DNA from: Plectrocnemia conspersa
Lineage: Eukaryota; Arthropoda; Insecta; Trichoptera; Polycentropodidae
Assembly: GCA_009617715.1 (NCBI GenBank)
Contig: VTFK01000111.1
Coordinates: 744,001-808,000, forward strand
DNA: 64,000 nt
Reading direction: 5' to 3'
Every line of letters starts with the position of its first letter. Position 1 is the stretch's first letter. Of this stretch, positions 1 to 13,215 are shown piece by piece. The position numbers and the translations under genes were made by a program. Under the pieces are notes generated by a model, which was given only the letters and a program-made list of their open reading frames with translations, was not told where the DNA came from and searched no databases.

Positions 1-2780
1 CCTCAACTTTATATCCCTAAATTTGTGTCGGAAGTCTAATTACATACATATCAAATTATATGTATTTAATTTACTACAATATTATTTTATTTACCACTAT
101 CAATAAAATTATGGTTTCATCCTAAACAAACATTTTATGGTAAAAAACGAGGCTTTTCTAAATTCGGCAGTTAGCATTTTAAACTCATTTAATATCATTC
201 ATGAACTATTTTTAGAATTTTTGCATTCCTTGAATATTTTGGGAGAAAACTTTTAAATACGATTTTATTTTAAATTTAATCTCATATTTAGGTCCTTGTT
301 GATATTTTAGTTCTTTGAGTTTCAAAGTCCAACAAAGTTTATATCTTCGTTATCAACTCAAAGATTTAGAGATTCGTTATTTCTTTATTGTAGAAATAAA
401 AATATTTTAAAAGCATTTTTCATATATTAAGAAATCTACAAAATAATTAGGACTTTTTATAGTAATTTTTATACAAAAAAAATACTTTGTAAGATCAAAA
501 TCTATATTTTAAAACTAAGCTAGAAATTCATTAAAAATACTATGTGTCAGAATTTGCTATTAATAAATATATAAAAGTGTTTTAAGCCGCCAAATTAAAT
601 CAAAATATTTCAAAAAGTATATGTATATACATGAACTAATCTGTGTAGCAAAAAATATTAGGCAGTGTATCGATACTTTATTATTTATGGAATTTTAACT
701 AACCCATACATATTTGTAAATAATACAATTAAAAACTAAAATTAATATTTACTTTAAAAAAATTTTACAATTTCTTGCTCTTTTTTATTTAAATCTACTA
801 AAAAGTCTTTTACCGAAAAAACTGTAATTTAAATGAGTTTTAAGGTAATTTAACTTTATTCGAAGCTAAGTTTTGTTCTCTGTTCAAAGTAGAAAAAAAA
901 TTAAGAGTCACAATAAAAACATTCCTAGTTTTGTTATAGGTTAATAATATATTATGTCTATTATTTTGCTAAAAATAACTACAACACAATTTTTTTCACA
1001 AAGATCAATTATCTAATTTAAATATACATTTGCTATAAAATTATTTAAACATATAAAATACATTATGTAATTTTTGTAGCATTAAATGTAAGAAATAAAA
1101 AATGAAAAAAAAAAACAATATATTATTGTTTAATTTATTAAGTTATTTAGCTTAATAGCTAATAAGATGCTTGGACAAACTAATACCAGAGAAAGATTAA
1201 GTAAATCCTTATACAAAAATATACAATTTCATGTAAAGATACTAAGAAAATTTTGCCTTTTTTATATCAATGAAGTTAAGATAAATTTTAATGTGTCATA
1301 AAAATATAAGTTATAATGACTTTATTATAAGATGTTAAAAATCAGATATATTTAACCAAAATGTTTTAAAATTATACATAAATAAAAAAACAGACCTTTG
1401 AAAAAAAAATAATACATATTTATCTACAACTATATTCTGCATTAAATGATTTAATATTTGTAGCAAACAAATATCGTTTTAAAACAAGAATTTCTTATCA
1501 CAATATGTATAAAATATTTATATATGATTTATTATAATATAATATGAGACTTGTATTTTTTTATAAAGCAATTTTAACAATTTAAATTTATTTTTACTTT
1601 ATTCAAAGAAAAATTTTGCTCTTGAATTAATAAATATGGCTTTTCAAAGTAAAAAAAATAAAGGTCGCTTTAATATAAGCAAACTAATATTATGTTCACA
1701 ATTATTTTAACATATAAATAACATGATGCCATCTTTGTAGAAAAAATAATGTATATAAATATTTAACAACCATAAAAATTAGCATAAAGATTATAAAAAG
1801 CATCTACATGCATGTAAAAAGTAGTTATATATAGCACTATAAAATAAAAAATATTATATTTTGTGGAAAAGAAGTTGTAGCGATTTATATTGACAAATTT
1901 TTAGTTTTCTTATAAATAGAGTTCTGGTTTTAAAATAACCAATTTTTATGTTTCATAATAATTTAATTAAAAATAAAGTATTGAAAAACTGATTTAACAA
2001 ATCAAAAACTCTGATAACTGTATATTAGCTAATCCAGAAATAAAGTCATTTTTTTTAATAAAATAAAAATAATAATAATTTTAAATGTGTAGTTTATTGC
2101 TTAAAATTTAATTCATGCTCTCCGTATCATATGGTTCGTCAGGATACTGATAATATCGATCATTACCCGAGTAGCGATAACGATTATTTTATGTCGTGTC
2201 AATAAAATTATAAATAAACCTGAAATATATTACTAGATCCTCCGCGAAACCTTACGCAATAAACTTTGCACCTGAAAGACAAAAAGAATCACAAAGTAAC
2301 ATCAAAGACTCTTATAAACTACATGCAAAATAACAACATAATGTATAACAATATGTTAATTCTGAAGGAGGAGGGGACAAATTCTTTGAGGGGCCAGATT
2401 CTGGAAAAAATCATAGAAAGAATATATGTATAAAGAAAGTAAAAACTGACCTCAAATAATGGATCTGAACTAAATTACAGTTGTTTGAAATATACATATG
2501 TACTGATGTTTTTCAGGTATATTGCCTTCAAAAGCACCCACCTTCTAGGTAGTACTTTCTCAATAAACATTATTACTCAAAGGGACAGATTGTAGTTTTT
2601 TGACGCGGATTAGTTTATGCTAAAACTTTTTTGCAAATTATGTGCTTTTTTCTTAAAGAAAATCTAGAAAAAACAGTCTTTAATCTATCCCGAAAATATT
2701 TTTTGAAATATATCATTTCAGTAAAATCATATCGGAATACATTTTCACAAATATTTTATTTAGTAGGTACTCCTTTTATC
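1..2780. other. AT-rich intergenic DNA, no gene seen
   Basis: No plausible coding region or RNA gene was seen. The stretch is dominated by short A and T runs. A weak internal repetition may be present: the AT-rich text around 838-1080 resembles that around 1575-1740, for example the shared string TTTGTAG following a run of similar words. This suggests old tandem duplication but is too degenerate to define. Confidence 0.6.
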
Positions 2781-3000
2781 TTCAATCAAAAGAGTGGGAG
2801 GCGAAATCTGACCAATCGACAACCGAATCGAATCAAATTTATCGATCTTTCGATCATCGATTGGTCACCATGACCGGCTATAAATCAAAGACGTTGGATC
2901 AAAGATCCAACCGAGGGCCATTGGCTATTATTGGGGACCAATCGGCGCCGGTTATCCAGCGCGCCTGAGCCCCGGGGCTTCGAATAAAACGACTCGATTT
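2781..3000. promoter_or_regulatory. GC-rich island with paired TCF-like sites
   Basis: This is a sharp rise in GC within AT-rich DNA. It contains two ATCAAAG words (2884-2890 and 2898-2904), the core recognised by TCF/Pangolin. The second is part of the perfect palindrome GTTGGATCAAAGATCCAAC. No reading frame looks conserved. Together with the many other islands in the window this is best read as a candidate cis-regulatory element of the Hox region; function is inferred only. Confidence 0.4.
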
Positions 3001-3819
3001 TTTTCTCAAGCCCGAATCTCATATAAATAATAATTCATAATCACGTATAATTTGACCGGTCTGCTGTGCCTTTTTTTCGAACGTACACACTCCATCATCG
3101 ATTTTTCTCCATGAGACGCTCCTATTGTTGCTCTATGAAAAAGAAAAGGAAGAAATAGAAGAAGAAGAGCTACGCGTTTTATAAACGGGTTTGATCGGTC
3201 CGATGCAGCAGTCGTGAAACTTTTAAACGTCGAAACTCTATTACAGGCAGCAAACTTCAATAAAGCGAGAAACTTTTAAGGTAAATTAATGGATATGAAA
3301 TGAATAATAATTCTAATTTTCCAATTCAATATATAGGGTGATCAAAATAAACACGACTGTGATTCAAATAATAAGGGTTCAGTTCATATTGCATTATTTT
3401 TCTTTACTCTTAATTTGTATGATTTTACTCAGCATCTTTTATTAAATTTCGGCAACATTTTAAATCAAAATACATGTATTATTTATAATAAAATTACTGG
3501 TAATAATAATAATTTTAAATAAATAACACAAATAAAATTTTGAGTTTTTTAATATTTCGCAGCAATTGTATTTATAAATAATATAAATACTTCATTATTG
3601 TTACTGAATTTATTTGAAGCAAAATTGAAAATTTAGATTTTAATTATGAATTTTAGAAAAGGTAATTATTTTTTATATAAAAATTTCTAAAAAATTATTA
3701 TTTGTATTTTTTTTACAATATTACTCGTATTTTTATTACTATTATTTTTTACTAACATATACAAATATGTTCCATTTGAAAAAAAAATTAATTAAAAAAT
3801 TTCCTTTAACCCAAATTTT

Positions 3820-3910
3820 GTTCAATAGGAGAGCTCCAAAAAGAATTATCATTTCTCAGAAGTCAAAAATCCATGCCAAAAGCAATAAAATTTTGCCTTT
3901 CGGTACCAGT
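3820..3910 (+). repeat. fragment of dispersed MITE-like repeat
   Basis: The words CTCAGAAGTCAAAAATCCA and AAAAGCAATAAAAT recur here as in the arms of the fold-back element at 19141-19660. This is a single diverged arm with no partner nearby. Confidence 0.6.
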
Positions 3911-4739
3911 AATTCGTTAAATTTTATAATATTGAAACACTGCTATAAACTAAATTTACTTTATTTAATTGTATTTTAAGCTTTATTTTTATGTAGTACA
4001 ATAAAATCAAAATAATTTAATTTTGGGAATAAACTGTTTTTAACTGTGGTATATTAAAGCATACCTATACATGGAATATCTATATATTCATATATTCCAA
4101 GACAAAATAATGCATTTATTTTTATTTTAATAATATGTAATGTATAGTGTTTGCTGGCATATCAAACATGCAGAAAATAAAGTATGTTAAACCTTTTTAG
4201 GACTGGATTTTACTGATATGATTTGTAGGCAATGTGCTGTGTGTGTATTTAATAAGTTAATAACAAACAATAGTAAAATATCGAAGTTGTTTTATTAAGA
4301 GAAAAATAATAATGGATTAATGTACAATACTACAAACTAACAATCTAGAAATGATGCGTCTTTCGGTATTTTTCGATAGATCTGCCAAAAACACTATAAA
4401 TAATTCAATTAGCGAATTGTAATGATTTCTTTAGAATAAACATAGTTTACCTAGCAAAAAAAAATATTTTTTATAATCTAAGGTATTTATAAAATACACA
4501 AAAAAATTGTACCCATCTACTTTGAACATATATCATTAAGAATCAGATTCAGGTCACTGCCAGAAAATATTAACTATTTTCAAAGCCTCTCTAGATTTTT
4601 TTTACATCATATTTTAAATAAATTGAATATTATTAAAAAAAACCAACTTATACATATAATAACAATTAACCAACTTATACACATAATAAGATATATGTGT
4701 TTTGTTACATGTTTTTTTTTAGAAAACTATAGAAAACAG

Positions 4740-5120
4740 CATTTAAAATATCTCACCTAGAAAATTGTGATTTGATTAAAATAAACGTATTTTTTCTAAA
4801 AAAATGTATTTTTAAAAATGCATTGAAAAAATTACATCTATTTTGAAAGCTTACCAAAAATTTTCATTCTGAGTTTCCTCTTATTATATTTTTTTTATGT
4901 TTCGTCTTTTATAAATAATATTTATTTATATAAAATAAATATTATTTATTCGATATGAAATATAATCATATAACTAATTTATACAATAAGATATTTAATA
5001 TTATTTATTTAAAAAAAACAGACAATGTTTGCCAGCATGTCAAACATACAAAAAGTAAACTGTGCAAAAACTTTAAATGATATGGTTTATTAATATGATT
5101 TGTAGACATTACGCTAAGTA
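4740..5120 (+). repeat. dispersed AT-rich repeat, copy 1
   Basis: This segment is collinear with 7925-8240. Shared landmarks in order are GATTTGATTAAAATAAAC, a TTTTGAAAGC word, TTCGATATGAAA, ATAAGATATTTAATATTATT and GCCAGCATGTCAA. No coding capacity or clear ends are visible. It is an unclassified old duplication or mobile element. Confidence 0.6.
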
Positions 5121-5459
5121 AAGTAAATAAGAAACAATAGTAATAGCAATAAAATATTTTTAAAAAAATAGGTGCCACTTATTTTTATTTGTTACGTATT
5201 CATTAGATATTTTTTTTATTATCGGTATTTTGATTTTGAATATAAAAATATTTAAATACCGATATTGAAAGCTTTAAAATATAATAACTAAGAGTCACAC
5301 TCAACCGTAAAAAATTTGCTAAAAACAACGTTTACAATTTAAATATGTTTTACCTAGAACAATAATTTTGTATATATTTTTTTTAATTTCTATCGCGTCT
5401 GGGAGATCATAATAAGGGATTTTTACATAATTCTAATACCAATTTAAAATTTGCATTCA

Positions 5460-5615
5460 CTTAATGCGTCCGAGTCTCCGATCGTCACGTACGTTAACGT
5501 AACGAATATGCTACAAGTCACAAATTTCGCGTTCTCGCTCGACGGGTGCTCCTGCCAATATAGCTAAACTAATCGACAAAATCTAGTTAAGAGACCGCAA
5601 AGTAGAGGGGTGGGA
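5460..5615. promoter_or_regulatory. small GC-rich island
   Basis: This is a local, non-repetitive, CpG-containing segment in AT-rich DNA with no coding signal. It is a candidate conserved non-coding element. Just downstream (about 5758-5775) is a tRNA B-box-like word, GGTTCAAATCC, without a convincing tRNA around it. Confidence 0.3.
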
Positions 5616-6029
5616 AAGATATAATTTATTTATTTTATTTGTGTATGCCACAATTTAACTATTTATAAACTGTATGATGTCATTGTCTCTTATATTAGCT
5701 ATATTTGTATTTAAAATTTTTAATACATTGAAGTCAATGACTAAAAACAGAAAGACACTGGTTCAAATCCCAGATGAACCTTTGTGTTTATTTTATTTGT
5801 ATTGCGCTTATGAAATTAAATCTATGATTTATATACAATTATAATTACGATCGACCATTAGAGATTAACTCTTATTTTGATTAATATTTTGATTCAAAAA
5901 GATAAGCATAATCAAATATGTAGTAAAAAATATACATATAATATTGAGAATGTTTTGTTCTATTATTTGATAAATTATTTTATTTTTTAAAAATGCATAA
6001 AAATAAAATATAAAATAAAAGGTTGCCCA

Positions 6030-6205
6030 CTCCTCGATCGGTCACTTATAAAATGCCGGATTCGGAATTCACGTCGACAAGAAATAATAAACCCGCCGGT
6101 CGCCTATAAAATTGTAAAGTATCCGATTATCGCCGACCGGCGTTGGCGACCCCTGGCTCCATACTTTATGGGGCGAGCGCCGGCCGAACAGAACCTATAT
6201 TTATG
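6030..6205. promoter_or_regulatory. GC-rich island with repeated GGTCRCYTATAAAA
   Basis: The island contains two almost identical 14-mers, GGTCACTTATAAAA (6040-6053) and GGTCGCCTATAAAA (6098-6111). It is followed by a GC-rich stretch with CGGCG words. TATAAA next to GGTC/CCGG also occurs in the islands at 2.8 and 55.5 kb. No gene start is evident, so it is interpreted as a candidate enhancer; a cryptic promoter is possible. Confidence 0.35.
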
Positions 6206-7744
6206 ATAAATTGGTACTGCGGCAGGTTGGAGCGTAATTTTATATTACGTTACACATATACATACATACATACGTAAGTATATACAGGCTGCTCGATAGT
6301 CACGCTTATACTCACAGATACGTCTCTAAAAACTATATTATATTTTTTTGTAAGCATTTCCGTTGGAATAATTTATGCTTCTTAACGTGTATGCGTTTAT
6401 TATATTATACATACGTACTATCAAAGATACGTATGTATTATTCATATTTATACCTATTACATGTATTCCATAATAGAGACCACACATATATTGAATCAAT
6501 AGTATTATATGAATATTTTTTATTAGACAATAGTAACTATTGTTCATAAGTATAAGAAATCATATGTATTAAGATAAAATATATTAAATTCACTTACTGC
6601 TTATAAAAAAATTAAAACTAAGCACGTTATAATAAGGATAGAACTCTTTAGGTAATCAACAATTTAAATAAGAACTACAAAACATATTTATAGACAACAA
6701 ATAAATATTCAGAATCATTCAACGTATTTCTTAAAATAATCCATTAATCATTGTCTGTGCAAAGTCTGCAATGATTAATAAAAAGTTTAGAATTTTAATG
6801 TATGTTATTATTTATATTTAAAACAATATCATTCTCCATATTAAAATAATAAATTATTTTAAGAACAGGTAATACTATAATTTATAAAAAAATAAAAGAT
6901 GTTTCATATTATAATATTAAAAAAAATTATATCTATATTTGTCTATAATTTATGACAAGTTTATAATTAAAGCTGATTTTTAAACATAATTCAATATTAT
7001 TTACTATCAAAAATTAAGGATTATAGACTCTCATAATATATAAAAATATTAGTAATAAATGATTAAAGATTTTTAATATTATTTTTGTATTAATAAGTAT
7101 GATTGACATTGTGTAGTTCTTATTTAATTTATATACTACCTAAAAAGTTTCACTTTTATTTAAATTTGCTTAGTCTTCAATTTTTTTTTATAATCAATAC
7201 TCATTTTAACTAATATATTTTTGAGAAGCTTTGATTATTTTTAATATATTTCATTTCTATATTATTTAAATTATTTATACATAAATTTTAAATGTAATAA
7301 CTATTTTTTGCGATAAGAGTATTTTTTTGTAAAACGCAATTATTAGTATTACCAACATTAAAAAATAGTGAATTCCAAATTATCATCGGAAAAAATATAG
7401 TTTATCAATCTATGGACATTTTTCAAGCTTAATTTAATCAATTTTGATTATAAATAATACTTAATTTCATTTTAATAATATTTATTTCTAAGCAAGATGT
7501 CTTTTATTGAGATATCTTGTAAATGTTATTTAAATAACTCGATTTATAATAAAAAAAAAATTTTTTAGAATACAGATCAAAAATTAAGTTTTCAGAACGT
7601 CAAATAGATAGTCGTTATTACTTTTAAAAGAATGGTTAATATAAATTTTGCTTATATCTATATTTTTAATTTATATTTTAGTAAATAATATTGAATTTAA
7701 CTGAATATATTTCCAGCACTGATTCATATTTATATATGTAAGTT
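6206..7744. other. AT-rich intergenic DNA, nothing recognised
   Basis: No gene, structured RNA or clear repeat was recognised. Short open frames here are low-complexity and look random. Confidence 0.6.
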
Positions 7745-7832
7745 GTTTATATTTATTTATTTATTTAAATTAAATTGAGACCTTTGTGACCTAATAAGTT
7801 ACCCCAATGCGTCACTATAGTAAAAAAACAAT
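7745..7832 (-). mobile_element. non-LTR retrotransposon 3' tail (5'-truncated copy)
   Basis: Read on the minus strand, this matches the 3' untranslated end of the retrotransposon at 15985-17340. It carries the signature GTGACGCATTGGGG, then a TTAGGTCAC-like word, a TTAATTTAA word and a TAAA-rich tail. Only the tail is present, as expected for a dead-on-arrival 5'-truncated insertion. Confidence 0.7.
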
Positions 7833-7924
7833 TTAATACACAAAAAAATATATTATTGTAAGAAAAAAAACAATAACCAAACCATTTGAATTATCCTAAT
7901 AAACCTAGAAATTTGTAATTAAGT

Positions 7925-8240
7925 AAAGATTTGATTAAAATAAACATTTTTTCCTTAAGAAAAATATTTTTTAATATGTACGCTTCTACTTAAAACTTTC
8001 ATCACTATGAATCAGAATAAGGACCTATTTTGAAAGCCTACCAAGAGTTTCGTTTAATTTTTTTTTTTTATAAATAATCATTATTTTATTTAAAATAAAT
8101 ATTATCAATTCGATATGAAAAATAATCATAAAAAAATCAGGACTAATTGCTACAATAAGATATTTAATATTATTTGCCAGCATGTCAACAATACAGAAAG
8201 TAAAACTATGCAAAACTTTCAATGATTAGGGTTTACTAAT
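7925..8240 (+). repeat. dispersed AT-rich repeat, copy 2
   Basis: This copy is collinear with 4740-5120 (see there). It ends just before the retrotransposon tail at 8240. Confidence 0.6.
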
Positions 8241-8371
8241 ATTAATTTATTTTATTTATTTATTTAAATTAAATAAAAAACAACCGAACAGATTACCCCA
8301 ATGCGTCACAATGGTCGAAAACAATAATTGTATTATTTCAATACACAAAAAAAATATATATGTATAATTAA

Positions 8372-8374
<3 letters not shown>

Positions 8375-8440
<66 letters not shown>
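8375..8440. repeat. (TA)n microsatellite
   Basis: This is an uninterrupted TA dinucleotide run on the left side of the fold-back element. Confidence 0.95.
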
Positions 8441-8888
<448 letters not shown>

Positions 8889-9210
8889 AAGCAAACGAAA
8901 AATTCATAAAATATTACAATAGATAACATTAAACAAATCAATGTGCAATGTCATCGTATTAGGAGCCGGATGGTGACAGCCATAGGCGAGTCGCTTAGCG
9001 CGGAGGTCCTTGCCCTAACGGTCAATCGAAAAAAATAACGCAATCATGATTCTCAAAGACGTTTTAAAAACCAAAACCTCGAATAATTTGATTGTCGTCA
9101 GCACCCTTTTTGAAGAAATTCAGCAGTAGAAAACATAATTTTGTGCCTTTTCAAAGATCATGATGCCGAACATTCCATATGACAACGACGTTGGCAAATG
9201 TAGCGATTTT

Positions 9211-10519
9211 GAATCTACTATAACACCATTATATGCGTATTAGACACAAATAAATAATCTGGTTCGACCTCGAATCGTGAAAGTAACGAGGACTAAAAGG
9301 ACACTATACTTTCTATTGATTCCCGTAGGTATGCATTGTATTAAGCATAGCTACGCCGAATTGACTGAGACGATCTTAAAAGATTGAGATGAACAAATGA
9401 CACAGCTATTACAGTAAGAATAAACACGTACATATATACATATATATCAATAATAAACAAGCTTTAATGCCCTATTGCAAAATTAATTATATAAATAAAA
9501 AAATATTATTATGATATTCGCGAGCACTTGTGTGTTTGTATTTTATGCCTAATTGATATTTCTACTATATGTAACATTGCTGAAAATTTGGCTCATCCTC
9601 ATCTATAATATGTTAAAATAGAATGCATTTGAAAATGACATATTTGAAAAATTGTATATATTAAATGTTATGAATGAATCTGCCAAACTAATTTGACGGA
9701 CAGAGAAAGAATAGTACTCTTGCTCTCACCACCGCCACATCACTGTTGCCAGTGTGCCGCCTAGCCTGTGGCCAAATAAATCGGCTTTACAATACTACAA
9801 ATAAACATTGATTTAATTTTTTTTAATTTAAAATAAATATTAAATTCAAATATTAATTTGTAAATTTCATCTTATCCTTGAAAACATTATTTTACTTTGA
9901 ATATATGCGTTCGAAGTTTATTGAACTATTCTTCACTCAAGAGAACAAAAAAACTCAATCGCTTGATTACAAGCTTCGTCTCATGATAAGTATGAGCATA
10001 CGATAACATTGAGCTTTAGGCTTGAATCTTGATATGCACAAACATTCATGTATAATTTATTTAATTAATTTAATTTTTTTGTGATAGATTAGTATTATAA
10101 AAAAATAAACGATCTCGCGTTAACAATACGTTCGATGAAAACTGTTGCTTGCTTTTGGCCCTGGGGTGGTTTAAAGGTTGAGGTCAATTTTTGAGCCTAT
10201 CAAAAATGGACCTGTCAGATTATATATTAAATGAGTTTTGTTGAGTTTATCATAATTATCTACAAACGGGACAGAAAGTGTTCGATTATATCTAGAATGG
10301 AGAAAACGAGTTTTGATTGATTACGATTAATAATATCATGCAATATTTTTATATTGTTTATATTATTGTCTGTGTTGTATTCTATTATGTTGTGTTGCAA
10401 ACTAATTGTACTTATGGTTACAATTATAAATTATGATAAATAATAGTTGTAGGAAAAGGTTCAAAATCTCTGATTGTATAAATTTAAGGTAAAAATTCCC
10501 TAAAAAATAATACGTTTTC
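9211..10519. other. intergenic DNA, no gene seen
   Basis: No coding signal was seen. A small GC-richer patch lies at about 9690-9790. TGATTGAT at 10314-10321 matches the Exd(PBC)/anterior-Hox composite consensus, although such an 8-mer is expected by chance a few times in a window this size. Confidence 0.5.
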
Positions 10520-10930
10520 CACCCACAACAGGTGAGCTATTATTTTTCCATCGCGCCGCCCGCCATGTTGTGCGTTCGAAAAATAAATAATATAAAAAAT
10601 ATCAAAAATAAAATAAAAAAAAGGAAACGGGTTACGGTGCTGCGCTGTTGTAACAGGTGAGCAGTGTTTTGCTATTGAAAATAAAATAAAAACCGTTCAT
10701 TGTGTTACGTTTTCACGTTGAAACTTTCAGCCGGGAATAATGGCCGCCATATTAATTAATTGTCCGGTGAAACGTTGGTGGAAAAGCGAAAAAACATGCT
10801 TACTTTTTCCGTCGCATTGTGATGGAAGATTTATTATGACGTGTTTAAGATTAAGTAATAAAAAATGTATTTTTGTTAGGGAAATACGTTGCGTCACGTA
10901 CACGTGAAAAACTTGCTGGATAACAGATTA
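10520..10930. promoter_or_regulatory. GC-richer island with Pho/YY1-like and E-box motifs
   Basis: Seen in the sequence: CCGCCAT (10560-10566); the overlapping inverted pair ATGGC-C-GCCAT (10740-10750) directly followed by ATTAATTAATT; and two copies of ACAGGTGAGC around 10525 and 10652. GCCAT/ATGGC is the core bound by Pho/YY1, ATTA-type words are bound by homeodomains and CAGGTG is an E-box. This is a candidate Polycomb-type or enhancer element of the Hox cluster; the combination, not any single word, is the argument. Confidence 0.4.
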
Positions 10931-11572
10931 TATCTTATATTTAAATATCAACAATTTAAGCAATAAAATAATGGACATCCCATATCGAAATAGAAGGACT
11001 AAAAAACATAGACGACGACGTACAAATTCAATGGTTGGTTCTCACAGATTTTTATTTATTAAATATATGTATTTCTACCCATATATAAATATGATCAAAC
11101 ATTGTCATTTTAAGCACTTCCTTTTTTATATATTATGTTTGCCTTAAGGACATAATTTTTTTTTAAATTAAACCATTCCTAATATTTATCTCAATAGTAA
11201 TTTTCTACATCTTTTAACTTTTAATCGTAGTGTAAAAACTGACTAAAGATTTTGATCAAATAAAAGCAGTAATGCGTATCCGAGCTGACGTGCATTAACA
11301 GTTCCAAAGCTTTGGTTCATTAGCAACTAAGATCCTTACTACTAGAGCTTCACTCTAGAACACTGTGCGTACTGAAACTAAGACCGACTATTTCCGCTAA
11401 GAGCCGCAGTATTGATGGTATTCAGCATCAATAAGTAATTCATGAAGATATATAAAAGGTATCAGGGAAAGATGCGGAAAAGAGGGGAAATCAGTTAGTC
11501 ACGCTTCGCACCTAATAATCACTCGCATTAAAAAAAATACGCAAATAAAAATAGTCATAATCTACATCAACA

Positions 11573-11611
<39 letters not shown>

Positions 11612-12250
11612 CTTAAAATGAATAATGAAATATGTTCATATTCTCTCCATGAAAGAATGCTACGTCATTAAATAATATTAAAATGTATATACTTTTTTCA
11701 ATAAATCGGAAATATTTATTAAATAAAAATCATGGTAAGATAAGAAGCATATAATAATGAATGTCCGGCGTCGTGTTTCGTACAAATTTCTAAATTATTA
11801 TTAGATTATAATTTTAAATTAAAATATTAATAGCAATATTCAAAATTACTATTATTAATTAATTTTAGCTTTATTGCGAAAATATCATTTTACTAAATTT
11901 AAATAGAAAAGTTAGTCAAAATTGGAAAAAAATCTTGAAAACTTTAAATTTGCTTATAACAGATTGTGATTTTAAAGTACCGGTTAAAACATTTATAATT
12001 ACTTTATAATAGACATTGAAATAAATAACATCGATAATTTTATACTTTAGTTGCTCTAAAAGTGCCTTACTAGCCACGAACATAAAAGTGACTCGTCACT
12101 TGTGAGTGGGAAATTTACTGTGATGGCTTATCTTATACATTATTATATTGATCAGAGATTTGATTCACAATAATATTAATAAAAAACAATTTAATTAGTT
12201 TATTTCAATTTTATGGGTTTTTTTTGCATTTATAAAATATTTTTAACTGC
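10931..12250. other. AT-rich intergenic DNA
   Basis: No gene was seen. The stretch contains a short TA microsatellite at about 11579-11607. Confidence 0.6.
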
Positions 12251-12740
12251 TTAATGCCTGAGGACACGTGTATAATGAGCCTTGAAAGAACATTGTTTAG
12301 TGAATGAATTTATTAAAAAAATACTAGGATACCATCAAGTTTGCCATGGTAGTATACTATTTGTAAGAAATAAATAATAATTATATTTTACGTCAATTTT
12401 TTGTAAAAAACGTCGCCTATTTCGGGCACGTGAATTTTTTTATGAAATGCATGAACCATAAATATTTATTTTTATCTAAAAAATAATATTTTACGTTACA
12501 CTCCTTGAACAGAAATAGATTTCAGGATCAATACTGTTTGACTACGTAAACATAAAATGAATCCAATCAAAAGAAATCGAAACATCCGCGGTTGATAATA
12601 CATTAATTAACAAAGCTTTTTAACCTGAAATTCTGCATATTATTGCAGAATTAAGAAACTAGAAGAAAAAGATACAATTCTAATAAATTATTATGGTGTT
12701 AATTTATTGCCGTCATATAGCCTAAAAATAATCAATAAAA
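12251..12740 (-). mobile_element. piggyBac-like element, isolated 3' end
   Basis: The segment begins at TTAA (12251-12254) followed by GCCTGAGGACACGTG, corresponding to the 3' terminus of the element at 19760-22540 read in reverse. It then stays collinear with 13230-13900 through landmarks such as CTCCTTGAACAGAAATAG, ATAAATCGAAAC-like words and GTTGATA, with an internal gap of about 150 bp relative to that copy. No coding part is retained. It sits next to the larger copy in the same orientation, giving two 3' ends in tandem. Confidence 0.65.
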
Positions 12741-12839
12741 ATGGCAATACATTAGGTTAGGTTAAATTTACATTAAATAAGGTTTAGGTTTGAACAGCAA
12801 ATGAACGTTTCGCAACTGTTACAATGAAGTTATATTTTC

Positions 12840-13215
12840 AATACCAATAATATATTTTACTAACTATTCCAGTTAAATTTTATAAAACAATTTATTTTAA
12901 TTCCATTGATCAATATCAGTGAAATTACATTTATTCACTGCGCGGATAGTAAAAATAACTTCTTTCAATTTAAAATTACCAATTATATAAATTATTATTT
13001 TGACGCGGCGGTAAACTGCTAGCAATTTATTGCTGGCGATGAATTTAGGACGATAAATTTTTCAAACACCACAATACATATGGGATTCGATGAAGTTTTT
13101 GATGTTGATATAAAAAATACTAGGACAAATTGACGTTAAGAAATTTCAATCGTTAGTTGATACAAATTTTAGGGAGAAAATCGTTAAAGTGAAATAATTT
13201 TTATGTTATCAGGGA
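12840..13215 (-). repeat. flank shared by the two piggyBac-like copies
   Basis: This region matches 22541-22860 in reverse complement. Shared landmarks are CACTGCGCGGATAGTAAAAA, GGCGGTAAACTGCTAGCAA and AAAAATACTAGGACAAATTGA. It lies outside the TTAA-bounded end of the better copy, so the duplication included host or older repeat flank. A third short relative is at about 23680-23745. Confidence 0.6.

Larger units (their letters stand above)
3001..5459. other. AT-rich intergenic DNA with repeat fragments
   Basis: No gene was seen. The stretch holds a short mobile-element fragment (3820-3910) and one member of a dispersed AT-rich repeat (4740-5120), listed separately. A related piece around 4150-4300 shares words such as GATATGATTTGTAG with 5090-5110. 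Confidence 0.6.

Noticed and set aside
5740..5790. Possible tRNA gene from the word GGTTCAAATCC
   Set aside because: No A-box at the right distance and no acceptor pairing; only a B-box-like word.
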